Assembly: GCF_037198315.1 (NCBI RefSeq)
Contig: NZ_CP144913.1
Coordinates: 1,550,001-1,614,000, forward strand
DNA: 64,000 nucleotides
DNA from: Janibacter sp. A1S7
Lineage (GTDB): Bacteria; Actinomycetota; Actinomycetes; Actinomycetales; Dermatophilaceae
Reading direction: 5' to 3'
The notes below the pieces were generated by a model, which worked only from the letters and a program-made list of their open reading frames with translations, searched no databases and was not told the origin of the DNA. The position numbers and the translations under genes were made by a program. Shown piece after piece: positions 16,603-25,617 of the stretch. Positions within the stretch are counted from its first letter, which is position 1, and every line of letters begins with the position of its first letter.

Positions 16603-17592
16603 TTACTGCGCGTAGCTGTGCATGCCGATGAAGTAGAAGTTCACGACCGTGTAGTTGATGACGATGCACACGAAACCTGCGACGGCGATCCAGTTCGCCA
16701 TGCGCCGCGGGGTGGTCTTCGTCGCGCGAGCGTGCAGGTAGGCGGCATAGATCGTCCAGATGACGAAGGTCCACACCTCCTTCGGGTCCCAGGTCCAGTA
16801 CGCACCCCAGGCTTCGCGCGCCCAGATGGCGCCGGCGATGAGGGTGAAGGACCACAGCGGGAAACCGATGATGTGCAGGGAGTAGGAGAACCTCTCCAAC
16901 GACTGCGGCGGCGGCAGCTTGCGCCAGAACCGCTCGCCGCCCACCTCGCGGTCGCTGAGCAGGTAGAGCCCGCTGACGATCGCGCCGACGGTCAGGACAC
17001 CGACCGCCAAGGTCGCCACGGTCACGTGGATCGGCAGCCAGTAGGACTGCAGCGAGGGCACCAACTCGTCGGCCGCGACGTACCAGGCGGTCGAGGCGAC
17101 CATGAGCAGCAGCGTGACGAAGCCGGTGACGAAGACCCCGAGCCAGCGCAGGTCACGACGGGTCGAGGCGACGCTGAACGTCGCCAGGGCGAAGAAGGCA
17201 CCGGCGACGCTGAACTCGAAGAGGTTGCCCAGGGGGAAGCGCTCGACGGCGATCCCGCGCAGTGCAGCCGAGAGCAGGAGGAGCCCGGCGGCCAGCCACG
17301 TGAAGGAGCCGGCGATGCCGGCGGCCTTGCGCGCCCTCATCGGTGTCTCGACAGCGGTCTCTGGACCGGTCTCGGCGTGGGCGTCGCCCCCTTCGTCGCT
17401 GTCGCCCACGGTCGGGCCGCCCACGGTCGGGCCGCCCACGGTCGCCGGGACCTTGGCGTCCGCCTCCGCCCGCTCACGCACCGGCACGGCCTGCGCGAGG
17501 TAGAGGGCGTAGCAGAGCATCGCCACGGTGACCAGCAGCGCGGCGGAGGCCAGCGCGTAGTTGGCGTACTGGGCCAGCATCTCGTTGTTCAT
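16603..17592 (-). CDS. ccsB: Cytochrome c biogenesis protein CcsB (ResC), haem handling
   Basis: A 329-residue membrane protein that with ResB delivers haem to apocytochrome c outside the membrane (system II). The tryptophan-rich haem motif WGAYWTWDPKEVW lies near residues 264-276, and conserved His are present in LPIHVTVAT and at the C-terminus (GMHSYAQ). The N-terminal loop contains a short tandem repeat TVGGPTVGGPTVG encoded by a 15-base repeat near 17405-17445. The start overlaps the resB stop by 4 bases. It is the last gene of a long leftward operon. Length and helix count are normal. Confidence 0.93.
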   Translation of the reverse strand: MNNEMLAQYANYALASAALLVTVAMLCYALYLAQAVPVRERAEADAKVPATVGGPTVGGPTVGDSDEGGDAHAETGPETAVETPMRARKAAGIAGSFTWLAAGLLLLSAALRGIAVERFPLGNLFEFSVAGAFFALATFSVASTRRDLRWLGVFVTGFVTLLLMVASTAWYVAADELVPSLQSYWLPIHVTVATLAVGVLTVGAIVSGLYLLSDREVGGERFWRKLPPPQSLERFSYSLHIIGFPLWSFTLIAGAIWAREAWGAYWTWDPKEVWTFVIWTIYAAYLHARATKTTPRRMANWIAVAGFVCIVINYTVVNFYFIGMHSYAQ

Positions 17593-19166
17593 GATGTCCT
17601 CGATTCTCCTATGAGTCGGTCGCGCACCTGCTCGACCACCTCGGTCAGTCCCTCGTCGTCGTCACGGCTCATGCCGCCCACCTCGACCCGCACCCGGCCG
17701 TCGACCTCGGTCAGGCGCACGAAGACCCGTCGCCGCCTGACGACGAGGGTGACGATGAGGCCACCCAGCGCCAGCAGCGAGGAGATCAGTACCAGTTCCT
17801 CGCCTGGGTCATGGCGCACGGAGAAGCCGGCGTAGCGCTCGATGCCGTCGAAGGTGATCGTGCCGCGGTCACCGGGCAGTTTCTTGGTGTCGCCGGGGGT
17901 CAGCCACAGCCGCGTCTGGTCGGTGCCGTCGGCCGTCTCGACCTTGTCCATCGACTCGGTGTCGAGGGTGAAGACGGATTGTGGGCTGCCGCCGGGGTAG
18001 AGCTCACCGGTGTAGAGGCTGAGCGCCAGCGCCGGCGCCCGGGTGTCGGGGAAGACCGAGATCGGGCCGAGCTCCGGGTCGATCGTCGCCGTGGGCAGGA
18101 AGAGCCCGACAAACCCGAACTGCTCGGGCTCGCTCGCGGCGCCGACCTTGATCGCACCGGTGGAGCGGTAGTTGCCGTCCTGCGCGAGGAAGGCTGTGGC
18201 CCCCTTGTAGAGGACCTGCCCCTCGGTGTCCTTGACGGTCACGACGGGCGCGTAGCCGTTGCCGAGGAGGAAGACCGTGGCGTCCTTCATCTCCAGCGGC
18301 CCGTTGACCTTGATGGCGTCGGTGAACTCCTCACCCTCGATGGGGTCGACGCTCACGTTCGCCTCGAAATCCCGCGGCATGCCGAAGGAGCCTGCGGCCG
18401 GGTCCCGGTCGTTGAAGTCGGCGGTCATCTCCTCGACCGTGACGACGAAGGGTACGAGAGAGGACTCATCGACAAGCGGCCCCGGCGCCCAGGTGTCATA
18501 GCGCGTGACGGTGCTGACGAAAGACTCCCCGGAAGGGACGATGATGTCGGCCTTCCACCCCCACAGGTAACCGACCGCGACGCCGACGATCAGCACGACC
18601 AAACTCGTGTGGAAGACGAGGTTGCCGGTCTCCTTGAGGTAACCCTTCTCCGCGGAGACGCTGACCTCGTCATGGCTGGCGACGCGGAACCGGCGCCCCC
18701 GCAGCACCGTGGTCGCGGCCTCACGGACCTCCTCGACACTGCCCTCCACCTCGCCCTCGGCGTGGGCCTCCAGACGGGCCAGACGGCGCGGCGCACGCGG
18801 GGGCTTGCCGCGCATGGCGCGCAGGTGGACCCCGGTCCGCGGGATGATGCAGCCGATGAGTGAGATGAACAGCAGCAGGTAGATCGCCGAGAACCACGGC
18901 GAGGAGTAGACCTCGAAGGCCCCGAGCTTGTCGAGGATCGGGCCGGTCGTCTCGTGGCGCTCGATCCAGTCCGCGGTGCGCCCGGGATCGAAGTTGCGCT
19001 GCGGGAAGACCGAGCCGGGCACGGCTCCGATCGCCAAGAGCAGCAGCAGGAACAGTGCCGTGCGCATGCTCGTCAGCTGTCGCCAGCCCCACCGCGCCCA
19101 GCCGACGACACCGAGCCTGGGCTGGGTGATGGTCTGCTTCGGGTCGGGTTTCGTGCCGATCGCCAT
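17589..19166 (-). CDS. resB: Cytochrome c biogenesis protein ResB
   Basis: A 525-residue ResB-family protein with three N-terminal helices (about 36-53, 89-107, 184-204), a large extracytoplasmic region and a final helix near residue 465. Marks include LTSMRTALFLLLLLAIGAVP, TGNLVFHTSLVVLIVG (with a conserved His) and GFVGLFLPT. ATG 19166 was chosen because it overlaps the ccdA stop by one base and fits the usual MAIGTK-type start. A longer frame lies inside ccdA. It forms the haem-delivery complex with CcsB. Confidence 0.93.
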   Translation of the reverse strand: MAIGTKPDPKQTITQPRLGVVGWARWGWRQLTSMRTALFLLLLLAIGAVPGSVFPQRNFDPGRTADWIERHETTGPILDKLGAFEVYSSPWFSAIYLLLFISLIGCIIPRTGVHLRAMRGKPPRAPRRLARLEAHAEGEVEGSVEEVREAATTVLRGRRFRVASHDEVSVSAEKGYLKETGNLVFHTSLVVLIVGVAVGYLWGWKADIIVPSGESFVSTVTRYDTWAPGPLVDESSLVPFVVTVEEMTADFNDRDPAAGSFGMPRDFEANVSVDPIEGEEFTDAIKVNGPLEMKDATVFLLGNGYAPVVTVKDTEGQVLYKGATAFLAQDGNYRSTGAIKVGAASEPEQFGFVGLFLPTATIDPELGPISVFPDTRAPALALSLYTGELYPGGSPQSVFTLDTESMDKVETADGTDQTRLWLTPGDTKKLPGDRGTITFDGIERYAGFSVRHDPGEELVLISSLLALGGLIVTLVVRRRRVFVRLTEVDGRVRVEVGGMSRDDDEGLTEVVEQVRDRLIGESRTS

Positions 19167-19936
19167 CAGAGGGGCACCTCCCAGTCGCTGATCAGGCGGA
19201 TCTGCAGCCACTGGGTGATGGTGTCCCAGCCGCCGGTGAGCAGGAGCAGCCCGACGATGATGAGCAGGCCTGCGCCGACGACCTGAATCGCGCGCTGGTG
19301 TCGTTGCAGCCATGCGGAGACCGGGGCCCAGCGCTCGTACGCCGCGGCGATGAGGATGAAGGGCAGTCCCAGCCCGAGGCAGTACGCCACGGCGAGGACC
19401 ACAGCCCGGGTCATCGAGGCGTCACCGGCGAGGTTGAGCGCGAGCACGGCGGCCAGCGTCGGGCCCATGCACGGTGCCCAGCCGAGGCCGAAGACCGCCC
19501 CGAGGACCGGTGCCCCGGCCAGCCCGGTCGCGGGCTTGACCGGTAGGCGGAAGGTCCGCTGCGCGCCCGCCCCGAGGAAGACCAAGGCCATGAGGATCAC
19601 CACCACACCGCCGATGCGCATCAGCAACTCGCGGTGCTCCACGAGCGCGCGGCCGGCGGTGGCGACGAACATCGACGCGAGCACGAAGACCACTGTGAAG
19701 CCCAGGATGAACAGCAGCGCGCCCAGGACCATCCGACCGCGGCTGCGCTCCTCCAGAGCGACGTCGGACAGACCGGTGACGTAGCCCAGGTAGCCCGGCA
19801 CGAGCGGCAGCACGCAGGGGGTGGCGAAGGAGACGAGCCCGGCCAGGGCAGCCACGAGCACCGCCAGCGGCAGAGCGCCTCCGGCGATCTGATCGCTCAG
19901 CCCGGCCGCGAGCGACGACAGCGCTGGGGCCATCAT
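19166..19936 (-). CDS. ccdA: Thiol-disulfide electron carrier CcdA
   Basis: A 256-residue six-helix protein that moves reducing power from cytoplasmic thioredoxin to extracytoplasmic thiol proteins for cytochrome c assembly. The two redox Cys lie in SFATPCVLPLVPGYLGYV and FGLGWAPCMGPTLAAV. It overlaps the TlpA-like gene by 4 bases and resB by 1 base. Length and layout are normal. Confidence 0.94.
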   Translation of the reverse strand: MMAPALSSLAAGLSDQIAGGALPLAVLVAALAGLVSFATPCVLPLVPGYLGYVTGLSDVALEERSRGRMVLGALLFILGFTVVFVLASMFVATAGRALVEHRELLMRIGGVVVILMALVFLGAGAQRTFRLPVKPATGLAGAPVLGAVFGLGWAPCMGPTLAAVLALNLAGDASMTRAVVLAVAYCLGLGLPFILIAAAYERWAPVSAWLQRHQRAIQVVGAGLLIIVGLLLLTGGWDTITQWLQIRLISDWEVPL

Positions 19937-20529
19937 CCGTTGCTCTCGGCCAGAGTGTCCTCGATCATGCCGGTCAGCGTGCTCTCGGTCGTCGCGCCGA
20001 GGACGACCGCGGCGATCCGGCCCTGACGGTCCAACACCGCGGTCGAAGGCTGGGTGGTCATCATGCCCTGCATGGCGATGGCCGTGGTGCCGCTCTCGTC
20101 ATAGATCGAGGGCCAGACGAAACCCCACGTCTTCGCCTGTGCCAGACCCGTGGCCACCGAGGACTCGCGGTAGTCGATCCCCACGAAGGTCACGTCCTCC
20201 CCCTTCATCGCCTCGTAAGTGGCGACCAGATGCGGCGCCTCCTTGGCGCACGGGCCGCACCAGCTGGCCCACAGGTTGACCACGACGACCTGACCGCGGT
20301 GGTCCGCGGAGTCCCACGTCTTGTCGCGGATGGTCTCCCCGGCAAGGTCGACCGGCTCACCCCGATCCTCCGGCGCGATCATGCGCAGGGCGCCGTCACC
20401 CGAGCGGTAGCCGGCGTCTTGGGCCGCATCCGCGGTGTCGGACGAGGACGAGCAGCCGGCGATCGCCATGACGGCAAGGGTGCTCGCGGAGGTGACCACG
20501 GTACGGCGGGAGGGACGATGGACGGTCAT
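19933..20529 (-). CDS. TlpA/ResA-like thioredoxin-fold lipoprotein
   Basis: A 198-residue exported thiol-disulfide oxidoreductase that keeps apocytochrome c Cys reduced. The signal is of the RR-containing lipoprotein type, with Cys26 as the lipidated residue (IAGC). The active site WCGPC gives Cys91 and Cys94, and cis-Pro is in TTQPSTAVLD. It starts 49 bases after the VKOR stop, the largest gap in this run of genes, so a secondary promoter there is possible. Electron donor is presumably CcdA next door. Confidence 0.92.
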   Translation of the reverse strand: MTVHRPSRRTVVTSASTLAVMAIAGCSSSSDTADAAQDAGYRSGDGALRMIAPEDRGEPVDLAGETIRDKTWDSADHRGQVVVVNLWASWCGPCAKEAPHLVATYEAMKGEDVTFVGIDYRESSVATGLAQAKTWGFVWPSIYDESGTTAIAMQGMMTTQPSTAVLDRQGRIAAVVLGATTESTLTGMIEDTLAESNG

Positions 20530-20578
20530 TCGGGTTCATGCTCCTGAGTTCTTCGTGGCGGGTGTTGGGAGTCGGGCA

Positions 20579-21211
20579 TCACGCGAGGGTGACCCAGTAG
20601 TCCCAGAACCTGATGGCGATGAGGACGATGATCACGAGGTACCAGCCGGTCAGGATCGCTGCGCGGTACTCGGTGAGGGTGGTCAGTGCGCGGTGTCCAC
20701 GTGGAGTGGCCGTGTGTTGGAGGCGCTGCAGGGTGTGGACGGTGGTGTACCAGAAGACCGCGATGGTCACGACCCACACGATCATGCAGTAGGGGCACAG
20801 GGCGCCGATGACGTAGAGGGTCTGGTAGATCAGCCAGTGGATGAACAGCACGGCGAGGGTGACCGTCGTCTGGGTGGCCAGCCGCAACCATGGGCGCAGG
20901 CTGGTGCCGGTGACGAGGAGTGCTCCGAGCATGGCCAGGGCGGCGAAGCCGGCGACTCCGATGATCGGGTTGGGGATGCCGAAGGCAGCGGCCTGCGGGG
21001 TGGTCATGACCGAGCCGCAGGAGAGAATGGGGTTGATGCTGCAGGTGGGGACGTAGTCCGGGTTCTTCAGCAGCTCGTTCTTCTCCACGAGCAGCACAAC
21101 CGCGCAGACCAGCCCGATCAGTCCTCCGACGAGGTACAGCCGGCCCAGTCCACGTCCGCTGGCTACGGACACGGGTACCGCGGTCGCCGGCTCAGTTTTC
21201 GACTGCGGCAT
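20579..21211 (-). CDS. Vitamin K epoxide reductase-family membrane protein (DsbB substitute)
   Basis: A 210-residue, five-helix VKOR protein that reoxidises DsbA by passing electrons to quinone. The loop pair Cys57 and Cys65 (TCSINPILSC) and the active pair CPYC at 139-142 are present. The ATG at 21211 lies 20 bases inside the end of the DsbA-like gene, and the protein then begins MPQSKTEPA. VKOR-DsbA pairs are standard in actinobacteria. Here they sit between a metal ATPase and cytochrome c genes. Confidence 0.92.
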   Translation of the reverse strand: MPQSKTEPATAVPVSVASGRGLGRLYLVGGLIGLVCAVVLLVEKNELLKNPDYVPTCSINPILSCGSVMTTPQAAAFGIPNPIIGVAGFAALAMLGALLVTGTSLRPWLRLATQTTVTLAVLFIHWLIYQTLYVIGALCPYCMIVWVVTIAVFWYTTVHTLQRLQHTATPRGHRALTTLTEYRAAILTGWYLVIIVLIAIRFWDYWVTLA

Positions 21212-21836
21212 CGAGACGGGCCTCGAAGTCGGCGACGCTGGTCGGCTGGATCTTCTCGCCGTCGAGGAAGAACGTAGGTGTGCCGGTGACACCCACTGTC
21301 TGGGCATCGCTCTTGCTCTGCTCGATGCGCTTCTTGATGGCCGGGTCCTTCACGTCTGCCCGGTACTGCTGCATGTCCAGACCCAATTCCTTGGCGTAGC
21401 CCTGGAAGACCTTCGCCTTGGACGACTCCGAGTGGCTCCACTCGGCCTGGGTCTCGAACAGCTTGTCGTGCATGGCCTCGAACTCACCCTGCTCCTTGGC
21501 CGCCTCGGCGGCCAGGGCAGCGTTCATCGAGTTGCCATGCAAAGGCAGGTAGCGCACGACGAAGGTCACGTCGTCGCCGTACTGCTCCCGCAGGTCCTTG
21601 ATCACGGGATGAGCCGCTCCGCAGGCCTCGCACTCGAAGTCGAGGAACTCCACGAAGACCGCGTCCTTGCCCGAGGTCAGGCGCGGGCTGTCCTCCCGCA
21701 CCAACGGTTCAGACATGCCGTCGCTCGACCCGGCAGATGTCGGTGCGTCATCGGGTCGGCTCAATGCCACCGCAGCGGTGATCGCCACGAGGACCGCCAC
21801 GATCATGGCCATGGACAGCTTCAGGCTCTTGCTCAC
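21192..21836 (-). CDS. DsbA-family extracytoplasmic thiol oxidase
   Basis: A 214-residue protein with one N-terminal helix (about 8-25) that anchors or exports a thioredoxin-fold domain. The redox motif is CEAC (Cys69, Cys72) and cis-Pro is in TGTPTFFLDG. It introduces disulfides in exported proteins and is recycled by the adjacent VKOR. It overlaps the ATPase gene by 4 bases. Confidence 0.93.
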   Translation of the reverse strand: MSKSLKLSMAMIVAVLVAITAAVALSRPDDAPTSAGSSDGMSEPLVREDSPRLTSGKDAVFVEFLDFECEACGAAHPVIKDLREQYGDDVTFVVRYLPLHGNSMNAALAAEAAKEQGEFEAMHDKLFETQAEWSHSESSKAKVFQGYAKELGLDMQQYRADVKDPAIKKRIEQSKSDAQTVGVTGTPTFFLDGEKIQPTSVADFEARLDAAVEN

Positions 21837-23800
21837 CGGGTTCCAATCGTCAAAGGGTGCTTGTCGCGCGCAGTGTACGGACCGTCCCTGTCCTCCAACT
21901 GGGAGCGACGCTGCGCGCGGACCGCTCGCAGACCGTTGGCGATGACGACCACCTCGGCGACCTCGTGGACCAGCACGACCGCAGCCAGGCCCAGCACCCC
22001 GAAGAGCGCCAGCGGGAAGAGGATCGCGATCAGCGCCACCGACAGCACGACGTTCTGGGTCATGATGACCCGTCCTCGACGAGCGTGCGCAAGCGCCTGG
22101 GGAAGCAGACGCAGATCGTGCCCGGTGAACGCGACGTCGGCGGACTCGACCGCCGCTGCCGAGCCGCTGGCGCCCATGGCGATGCCTACGGTGGCCGACG
22201 CCAACGCAGGGGCATCGTTGATGCCATCGCCGATCATCGCCGTCGGGCTCGTGGCCATCGAGGCTTGGATGTGGTCGGCCTTGCCCTGGGGCAGGGCCTC
22301 GGCGTGGACCTCCCGGATGCCGGCTTGTCCCGCCAGTGCCTGCGCGGTACGCGCGTTGTCACCGGTCAGCATCACGGTGGACAGTCCTTGCTGGTGCAGG
22401 GCGGCGATGGCCTCGGCCGCCTCGGGGCGCAGCTCGTCGCGGATACCGATCACGCCGCACGTGCGGTCGTCGACCTCGACCACGACGAGACTCATCCCCT
22501 CGTCGGCCATCGCCTCGGCCTGCTCGGCCAGGCCATTCGGGCTGATCCAGCGAGGGCTGCCCACCCGCACCCGACGTCCCGCCACCGTTCCGGTCAAGCC
22601 GTGTCCGGCGTGCTCCTGGACGTCGCTGGCCTCCGGCCGGTCCGGTGAGGCAGCGACCACGGCCGCTGCCAGGGGGTGGCTGCTGGCGACCTCCAGCGCA
22701 GCGGCCAGCGCCAGGACCTCGGTGTCGGTATGGCCCCCGATCGCGTGCGTGGCGACCACCTTGGGGTCATTGCGGGTGAGGGTGCCGGTCTTGTCGAAGG
22801 CGACCGTGCGGATGGCCCCGAGTTGCTCGAAGGCTGCTCCGGACTTGATGATCACCCCGAACTTGCTGGCGGAGCCGATCGCCGAGATGACCGTGACCGG
22901 GACCGCGATCGCCAACGCGCAGGGAGAGGCTGCGACCAGCACGACCAGTGCGCGTTCCACCCAGGTCTGCGGGTCGCCGACCACGAAGCCGTAGGCCGCA
23001 ACGAGCGCTGCGGCGAGCAGCACCAACGGCACCAGTGGCCTGGCGATCCGGTCAGCCAGGCGGGCCCGCTCGCCCTTGTCCGCATGGGCCTGCTCGACCA
23101 GCTCGACCATCTGCGTCAGGGAGTTGTCGCGGCCATCGGCGACCGCGGTGATGCGCAGGGCTCCCGAGGTGTTGACCGAGCCGGCCGCCACCGCGTCACC
23201 GGGAGCGACCTCGACCGGGATCGACTCACCCGTGATCGCCGAGGTGTCCAGCCACGAGTGCCCGACCGTGACCACGCCGTCCGTGCTGACCCGGTCCCCG
23301 GCGCCGACGACCAGGACGTCATCTCGGCGGACCTGCTCGGCCGGGACCCGCTTCTCACCTGCCGCTCGCGAGACCACCGCGGTCTCTGGGATCAGGGACA
23401 GCAGCGCGCGCAAGCCGTGCCGTGCGCGGTCCATCGCGCGGTCCTCGAGCGTCTCGGCGATCGAGAACAGGAAGGCCAACGCAGCAGCCTCACCCACGTG
23501 CCCCAGCAGCACCGCGCCCGTGCCGGCGATCGTCATCAGCAGCCCCACGCCCAACCGGCCGCCACCCGAACCGCTGACCAGACGGCGCACCGCACTCGGG
23601 GCGAAGGTCCACGCTCCTGCGGCCAGACCGATCGCATAGGCAACCGTCGCAAGGGTGCCGGCGCCTGCCCAGTCCAGCAGCAGACCCGTCACCCAGAGCA
23701 CCCCGGCGGTCGCCGGCAGGGCCAGCGCCCGATCACGCCACCACGGCGCGAGCTCCTCGGTCACGACCTCGTCAGTGCCGCCACAGCACGCATCACTCAT
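21833..23800 (-). CDS. P1B-type heavy-metal-exporting ATPase (Cd/Zn/Pb class)
   Basis: A 655-residue P-type ATPase. Marks are TGES (190-193), SPC (292-294, the intramembrane metal site), phosphorylation site DKTGT with Asp336, HP in SSHPLAAAV, and GDGINDAPAL. SPC in place of CPC, with a DKTGT core, occurs in Cd/Pb/Zn- or Co-exporting groups. No long N-terminal metal-binding domain is present, only a Cys-Cys at residues 5-6. The ATG at 23800 overlaps the CmtR stop by 4 bases. In Mycobacterium the CmtR-regulated ATPase is of this type. Metal specificity is inferred from the regulator. Confidence 0.92.
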   Translation of the reverse strand: MSDACCGGTDEVVTEELAPWWRDRALALPATAGVLWVTGLLLDWAGAGTLATVAYAIGLAAGAWTFAPSAVRRLVSGSGGGRLGVGLLMTIAGTGAVLLGHVGEAAALAFLFSIAETLEDRAMDRARHGLRALLSLIPETAVVSRAAGEKRVPAEQVRRDDVLVVGAGDRVSTDGVVTVGHSWLDTSAITGESIPVEVAPGDAVAAGSVNTSGALRITAVADGRDNSLTQMVELVEQAHADKGERARLADRIARPLVPLVLLAAALVAAYGFVVGDPQTWVERALVVLVAASPCALAIAVPVTVISAIGSASKFGVIIKSGAAFEQLGAIRTVAFDKTGTLTRNDPKVVATHAIGGHTDTEVLALAAALEVASSHPLAAAVVAASPDRPEASDVQEHAGHGLTGTVAGRRVRVGSPRWISPNGLAEQAEAMADEGMSLVVVEVDDRTCGVIGIRDELRPEAAEAIAALHQQGLSTVMLTGDNARTAQALAGQAGIREVHAEALPQGKADHIQASMATSPTAMIGDGINDAPALASATVGIAMGASGSAAAVESADVAFTGHDLRLLPQALAHARRGRVIMTQNVVLSVALIAILFPLALFGVLGLAAVVLVHEVAEVVVIANGLRAVRAQRRSQLEDRDGPYTARDKHPLTIGTR

Positions 23801-24180
23801 CGCGTGACCTCCGCCTCGAGGACGACAGACGATGTGGCGCCGCAGCACAGCGGCACATCACAGTCCTCGTCAGTGCAGGGCGCCCCGTCGTCGACCGCCA
23901 GGACCACCTCCAGCAGCGACTCCAGAGCCCGCGTCAGGTGCGCGTCGGCGATCTCATAACGGGTGCGACGCCCCTCCGGCGCGGTGACCACGATCCCGCA
24001 GCCACGCAGGCAGGCCAGGTGGTTCGAGACGTTCGTGCGACTCAGATCGAGATCACGAGCCAGCTGGGCCGGGTAGCTCGCCTCCTGCAACAACATCACC
24101 AGGATCCGAGCCCGGGTCGGGTCCGCCATCCCCCTCCCGAGCCGATTGATCACGTCCAAACGAGAAGCAGAGTTCAGCAT
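23797..24180 (-). CDS. cmtR: CmtR-like ArsR-family Cd/Pb-sensing repressor
   Basis: A 127-residue winged-helix metal sensor. Starting at ATG 24180 the protein has Cys57, Cys61 (NHLACLRGCG) and Cys102 (APCTDEDC). These are exactly the positions of the Cd/Pb ligands described for Mycobacterium tuberculosis CmtR, which supports this start over a longer one at 24195. Extra Cys at 107, 112 and 113 lie in the tail. It would repress its own operon and release DNA on binding Cd or Pb. All genes down to ccsB follow on the same strand with overlaps or short gaps, so cytochrome c maturation may share this control. Confidence 0.88.
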   Translation of the reverse strand: MLNSASRLDVINRLGRGMADPTRARILVMLLQEASYPAQLARDLDLSRTNVSNHLACLRGCGIVVTAPEGRRTRYEIADAHLTRALESLLEVVLAVDDGAPCTDEDCDVPLCCGATSSVVLEAEVTR

Positions 24181-24275
24181 GCGCTGACCATACATTGGAG
24201 GCTGACCTGAAAACGGAGAGGGGGCTCCCCTGAAGGCGACCACATCGCCTCATTTTCAAAATCGCTGCCTGGTGA

Positions 24276-24295
24276 TAGCATCGTTATATGACGAT
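24276..24295. promoter_or_regulatory. Leaderless promoter and inverted repeat at the arsR start
   Basis: TAGCAT at 24276-24281 is a good -10 hexamer 6 bases before the ATG at 24288, the spacing of a leaderless actinobacterial transcript. ATCGT at 24280-24284 pairs with ACGAT at 24291-24295 across TATATG, so an inverted repeat covers the transcription start. This is a plausible self-binding site of the ArsR protein. Confidence 0.5.
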
Positions 24296-24665
24296 TAATA
24301 GTGATCGCGAAGGGCCGACCGCCTTGGAGGTGCCTGACGCTGGTGCTGCGTTGTTCCATGCCCTGGCCGAACCCACGCGCTTGGCACTGCTCGAGCACCT
24401 ATCCAGTGGTGAGCACCGCGTCCGTGACCTCGTGGACCACATGCACCTGGCCCAGTCGACGGTGAGCAAGCACTTGGCCTGCCTGCGTGACTGCGGTCTG
24501 GTGACCGTGCGGGCCGAGGGCCGCGCGTCGTGGTTCTCGCTGGCCGACCCACCACGACTGGCCAACCTGCTGAAGAGCGCGGATGCGCTGCTGGCGGCGT
24601 CCGGAGCGTCACTGTCTCTGCGTGATCACCGTGACCACGACCAGCTGGTCACCGAGGAGTTGTGA
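24288..24665 (+). CDS. ArsR-family metal-responsive repressor
   Basis: A 125-residue winged-helix protein of the SmtB/ArsR group. The core reads LFHALAEPTRLALLEHLSSG, HLAQSTVSKHLACLRDCGLV, then SWFSLADP. Cys occur in the recognition region (ACLRDC), and the tail has a His/Asp-rich end (RDHRDHDQ) that could bind metal. Its stop overlaps the start of the CDF transporter (TGATG), so it almost certainly regulates that gene. It lies divergent to cmtR with about 107 bases between them. Confidence 0.88.
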   Translation: MTINSDREGPTALEVPDAGAALFHALAEPTRLALLEHLSSGEHRVRDLVDHMHLAQSTVSKHLACLRDCGLVTVRAEGRASWFSLADPPRLANLLKSADALLAASGASLSLRDHRDHDQLVTEEL

Positions 24666-25600
24666 TGAGCGCCAACCACCAGCATGGGCCAGCGGTCGGG
24701 ACAGCAGACCGCGGTCTGCGCAACCGACTCCTGATCGCCTTCGGCATCACCACGCTCATCGTCCTCGCCCAGGCGATCGGCAGCGTCATCACCGGGAGCC
24801 TGGCACTGCTGACGGACACCGCCCACGCCCTGTCCGACGCAAGCGGGCTGCTGGTGGCAGTCGTCGCCGCCACCATGATGCTGAAACCGCCCAACAACAG
24901 GCGCACTTGGGGCTTTGCCCGAATCGAGGTCGTTGCCGCCCTGGGGCAGGCGGCGCTGTTGCTGGTGGTCGGCACCTACGCCGCCATCGAAGGGCTGCGC
25001 CGGCTGGTCGAGCCGACCCAGGTTCCCGCCGGCGAGCTGTTGGTCTTCGGCATCATCGGCCTCGTGGCGAACATCGTGGCGATGGTGGTCCTCTCCTCCA
25101 GTCGCGACGCGAACTTCAACATGCGCGCCGCCTTCCTCGAGGTGCTCAACGATGCCCTCGGGTCCCTCGGCGTGATCGTGGCCGCCATCGTCATCGCCAC
25201 CACCGGCTTCCAACGGGCAGACACCATCGCCGGCCTGTTCATCGCAGCACTGATCCTGCCCCGCGCCTACCGGCTTCTGCGCGAGACCGTGCGCGTGCTG
25301 ATGGAGTTCACCCCGAAGGACGTCGACCTGGACGAGGTGAGAACGCACATCCTCGCTCTGGATCACGTCCAGGAAGTCCATGACCTGCACGCCTCCACGG
25401 TCGGCACGGGCCTGTCCGTCCTCTCCGCGCACGTCGTGATCGACGACGAGTGCTTCGAGTCCGGCCACGCACCACAGATCCTGGAGCAGATCCGATCCTG
25501 CGTGAAGGAGCACTTCCCCGTCTCCTTCGAGCACGCAACCATCCAATTGGAGACGACCGCGGTGCGAGAACGAACGTGCACCGAAGTTGAGCACGCCTAG
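24665..25600 (+). CDS. Cation diffusion facilitator (CDF) metal exporter
   Basis: A 311-residue proton-coupled divalent-metal exporter. Six helices are visible, with metal-site pattern LLTDTAHALSDASG in helix 2 and LEVLNDALGSLG in helix 5. In the latter Asn stands where many CDFs have His. A C-terminal cytoplasmic domain follows (from about 205) with VQEVHDLHAST. ATG 24665 was preferred to GTG 24662 because it overlaps the arsR stop. Likely substrates are Zn, Cd or Co. An IS110-type element begins 17 bases after the stop. Confidence 0.9.
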   Translation: MSANHQHGPAVGTADRGLRNRLLIAFGITTLIVLAQAIGSVITGSLALLTDTAHALSDASGLLVAVVAATMMLKPPNNRRTWGFARIEVVAALGQAALLLVVGTYAAIEGLRRLVEPTQVPAGELLVFGIIGLVANIVAMVVLSSSRDANFNMRAAFLEVLNDALGSLGVIVAAIVIATTGFQRADTIAGLFIAALILPRAYRLLRETVRVLMEFTPKDVDLDEVRTHILALDHVQEVHDLHASTVGTGLSVLSAHVVIDDECFESGHAPQILEQIRSCVKEHFPVSFEHATIQLETTAVRERTCTEVEHA

Positions 25601-25617
25601 GGATCCTTCTATGTTCG

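Noticed and set aside
17400..17446. Repeated 15-base unit as a possible CRISPR or iteron
   Set aside because: It lies inside ccsB, codes for TVGGP repeats in a loop, has no spacers and only two to three units.
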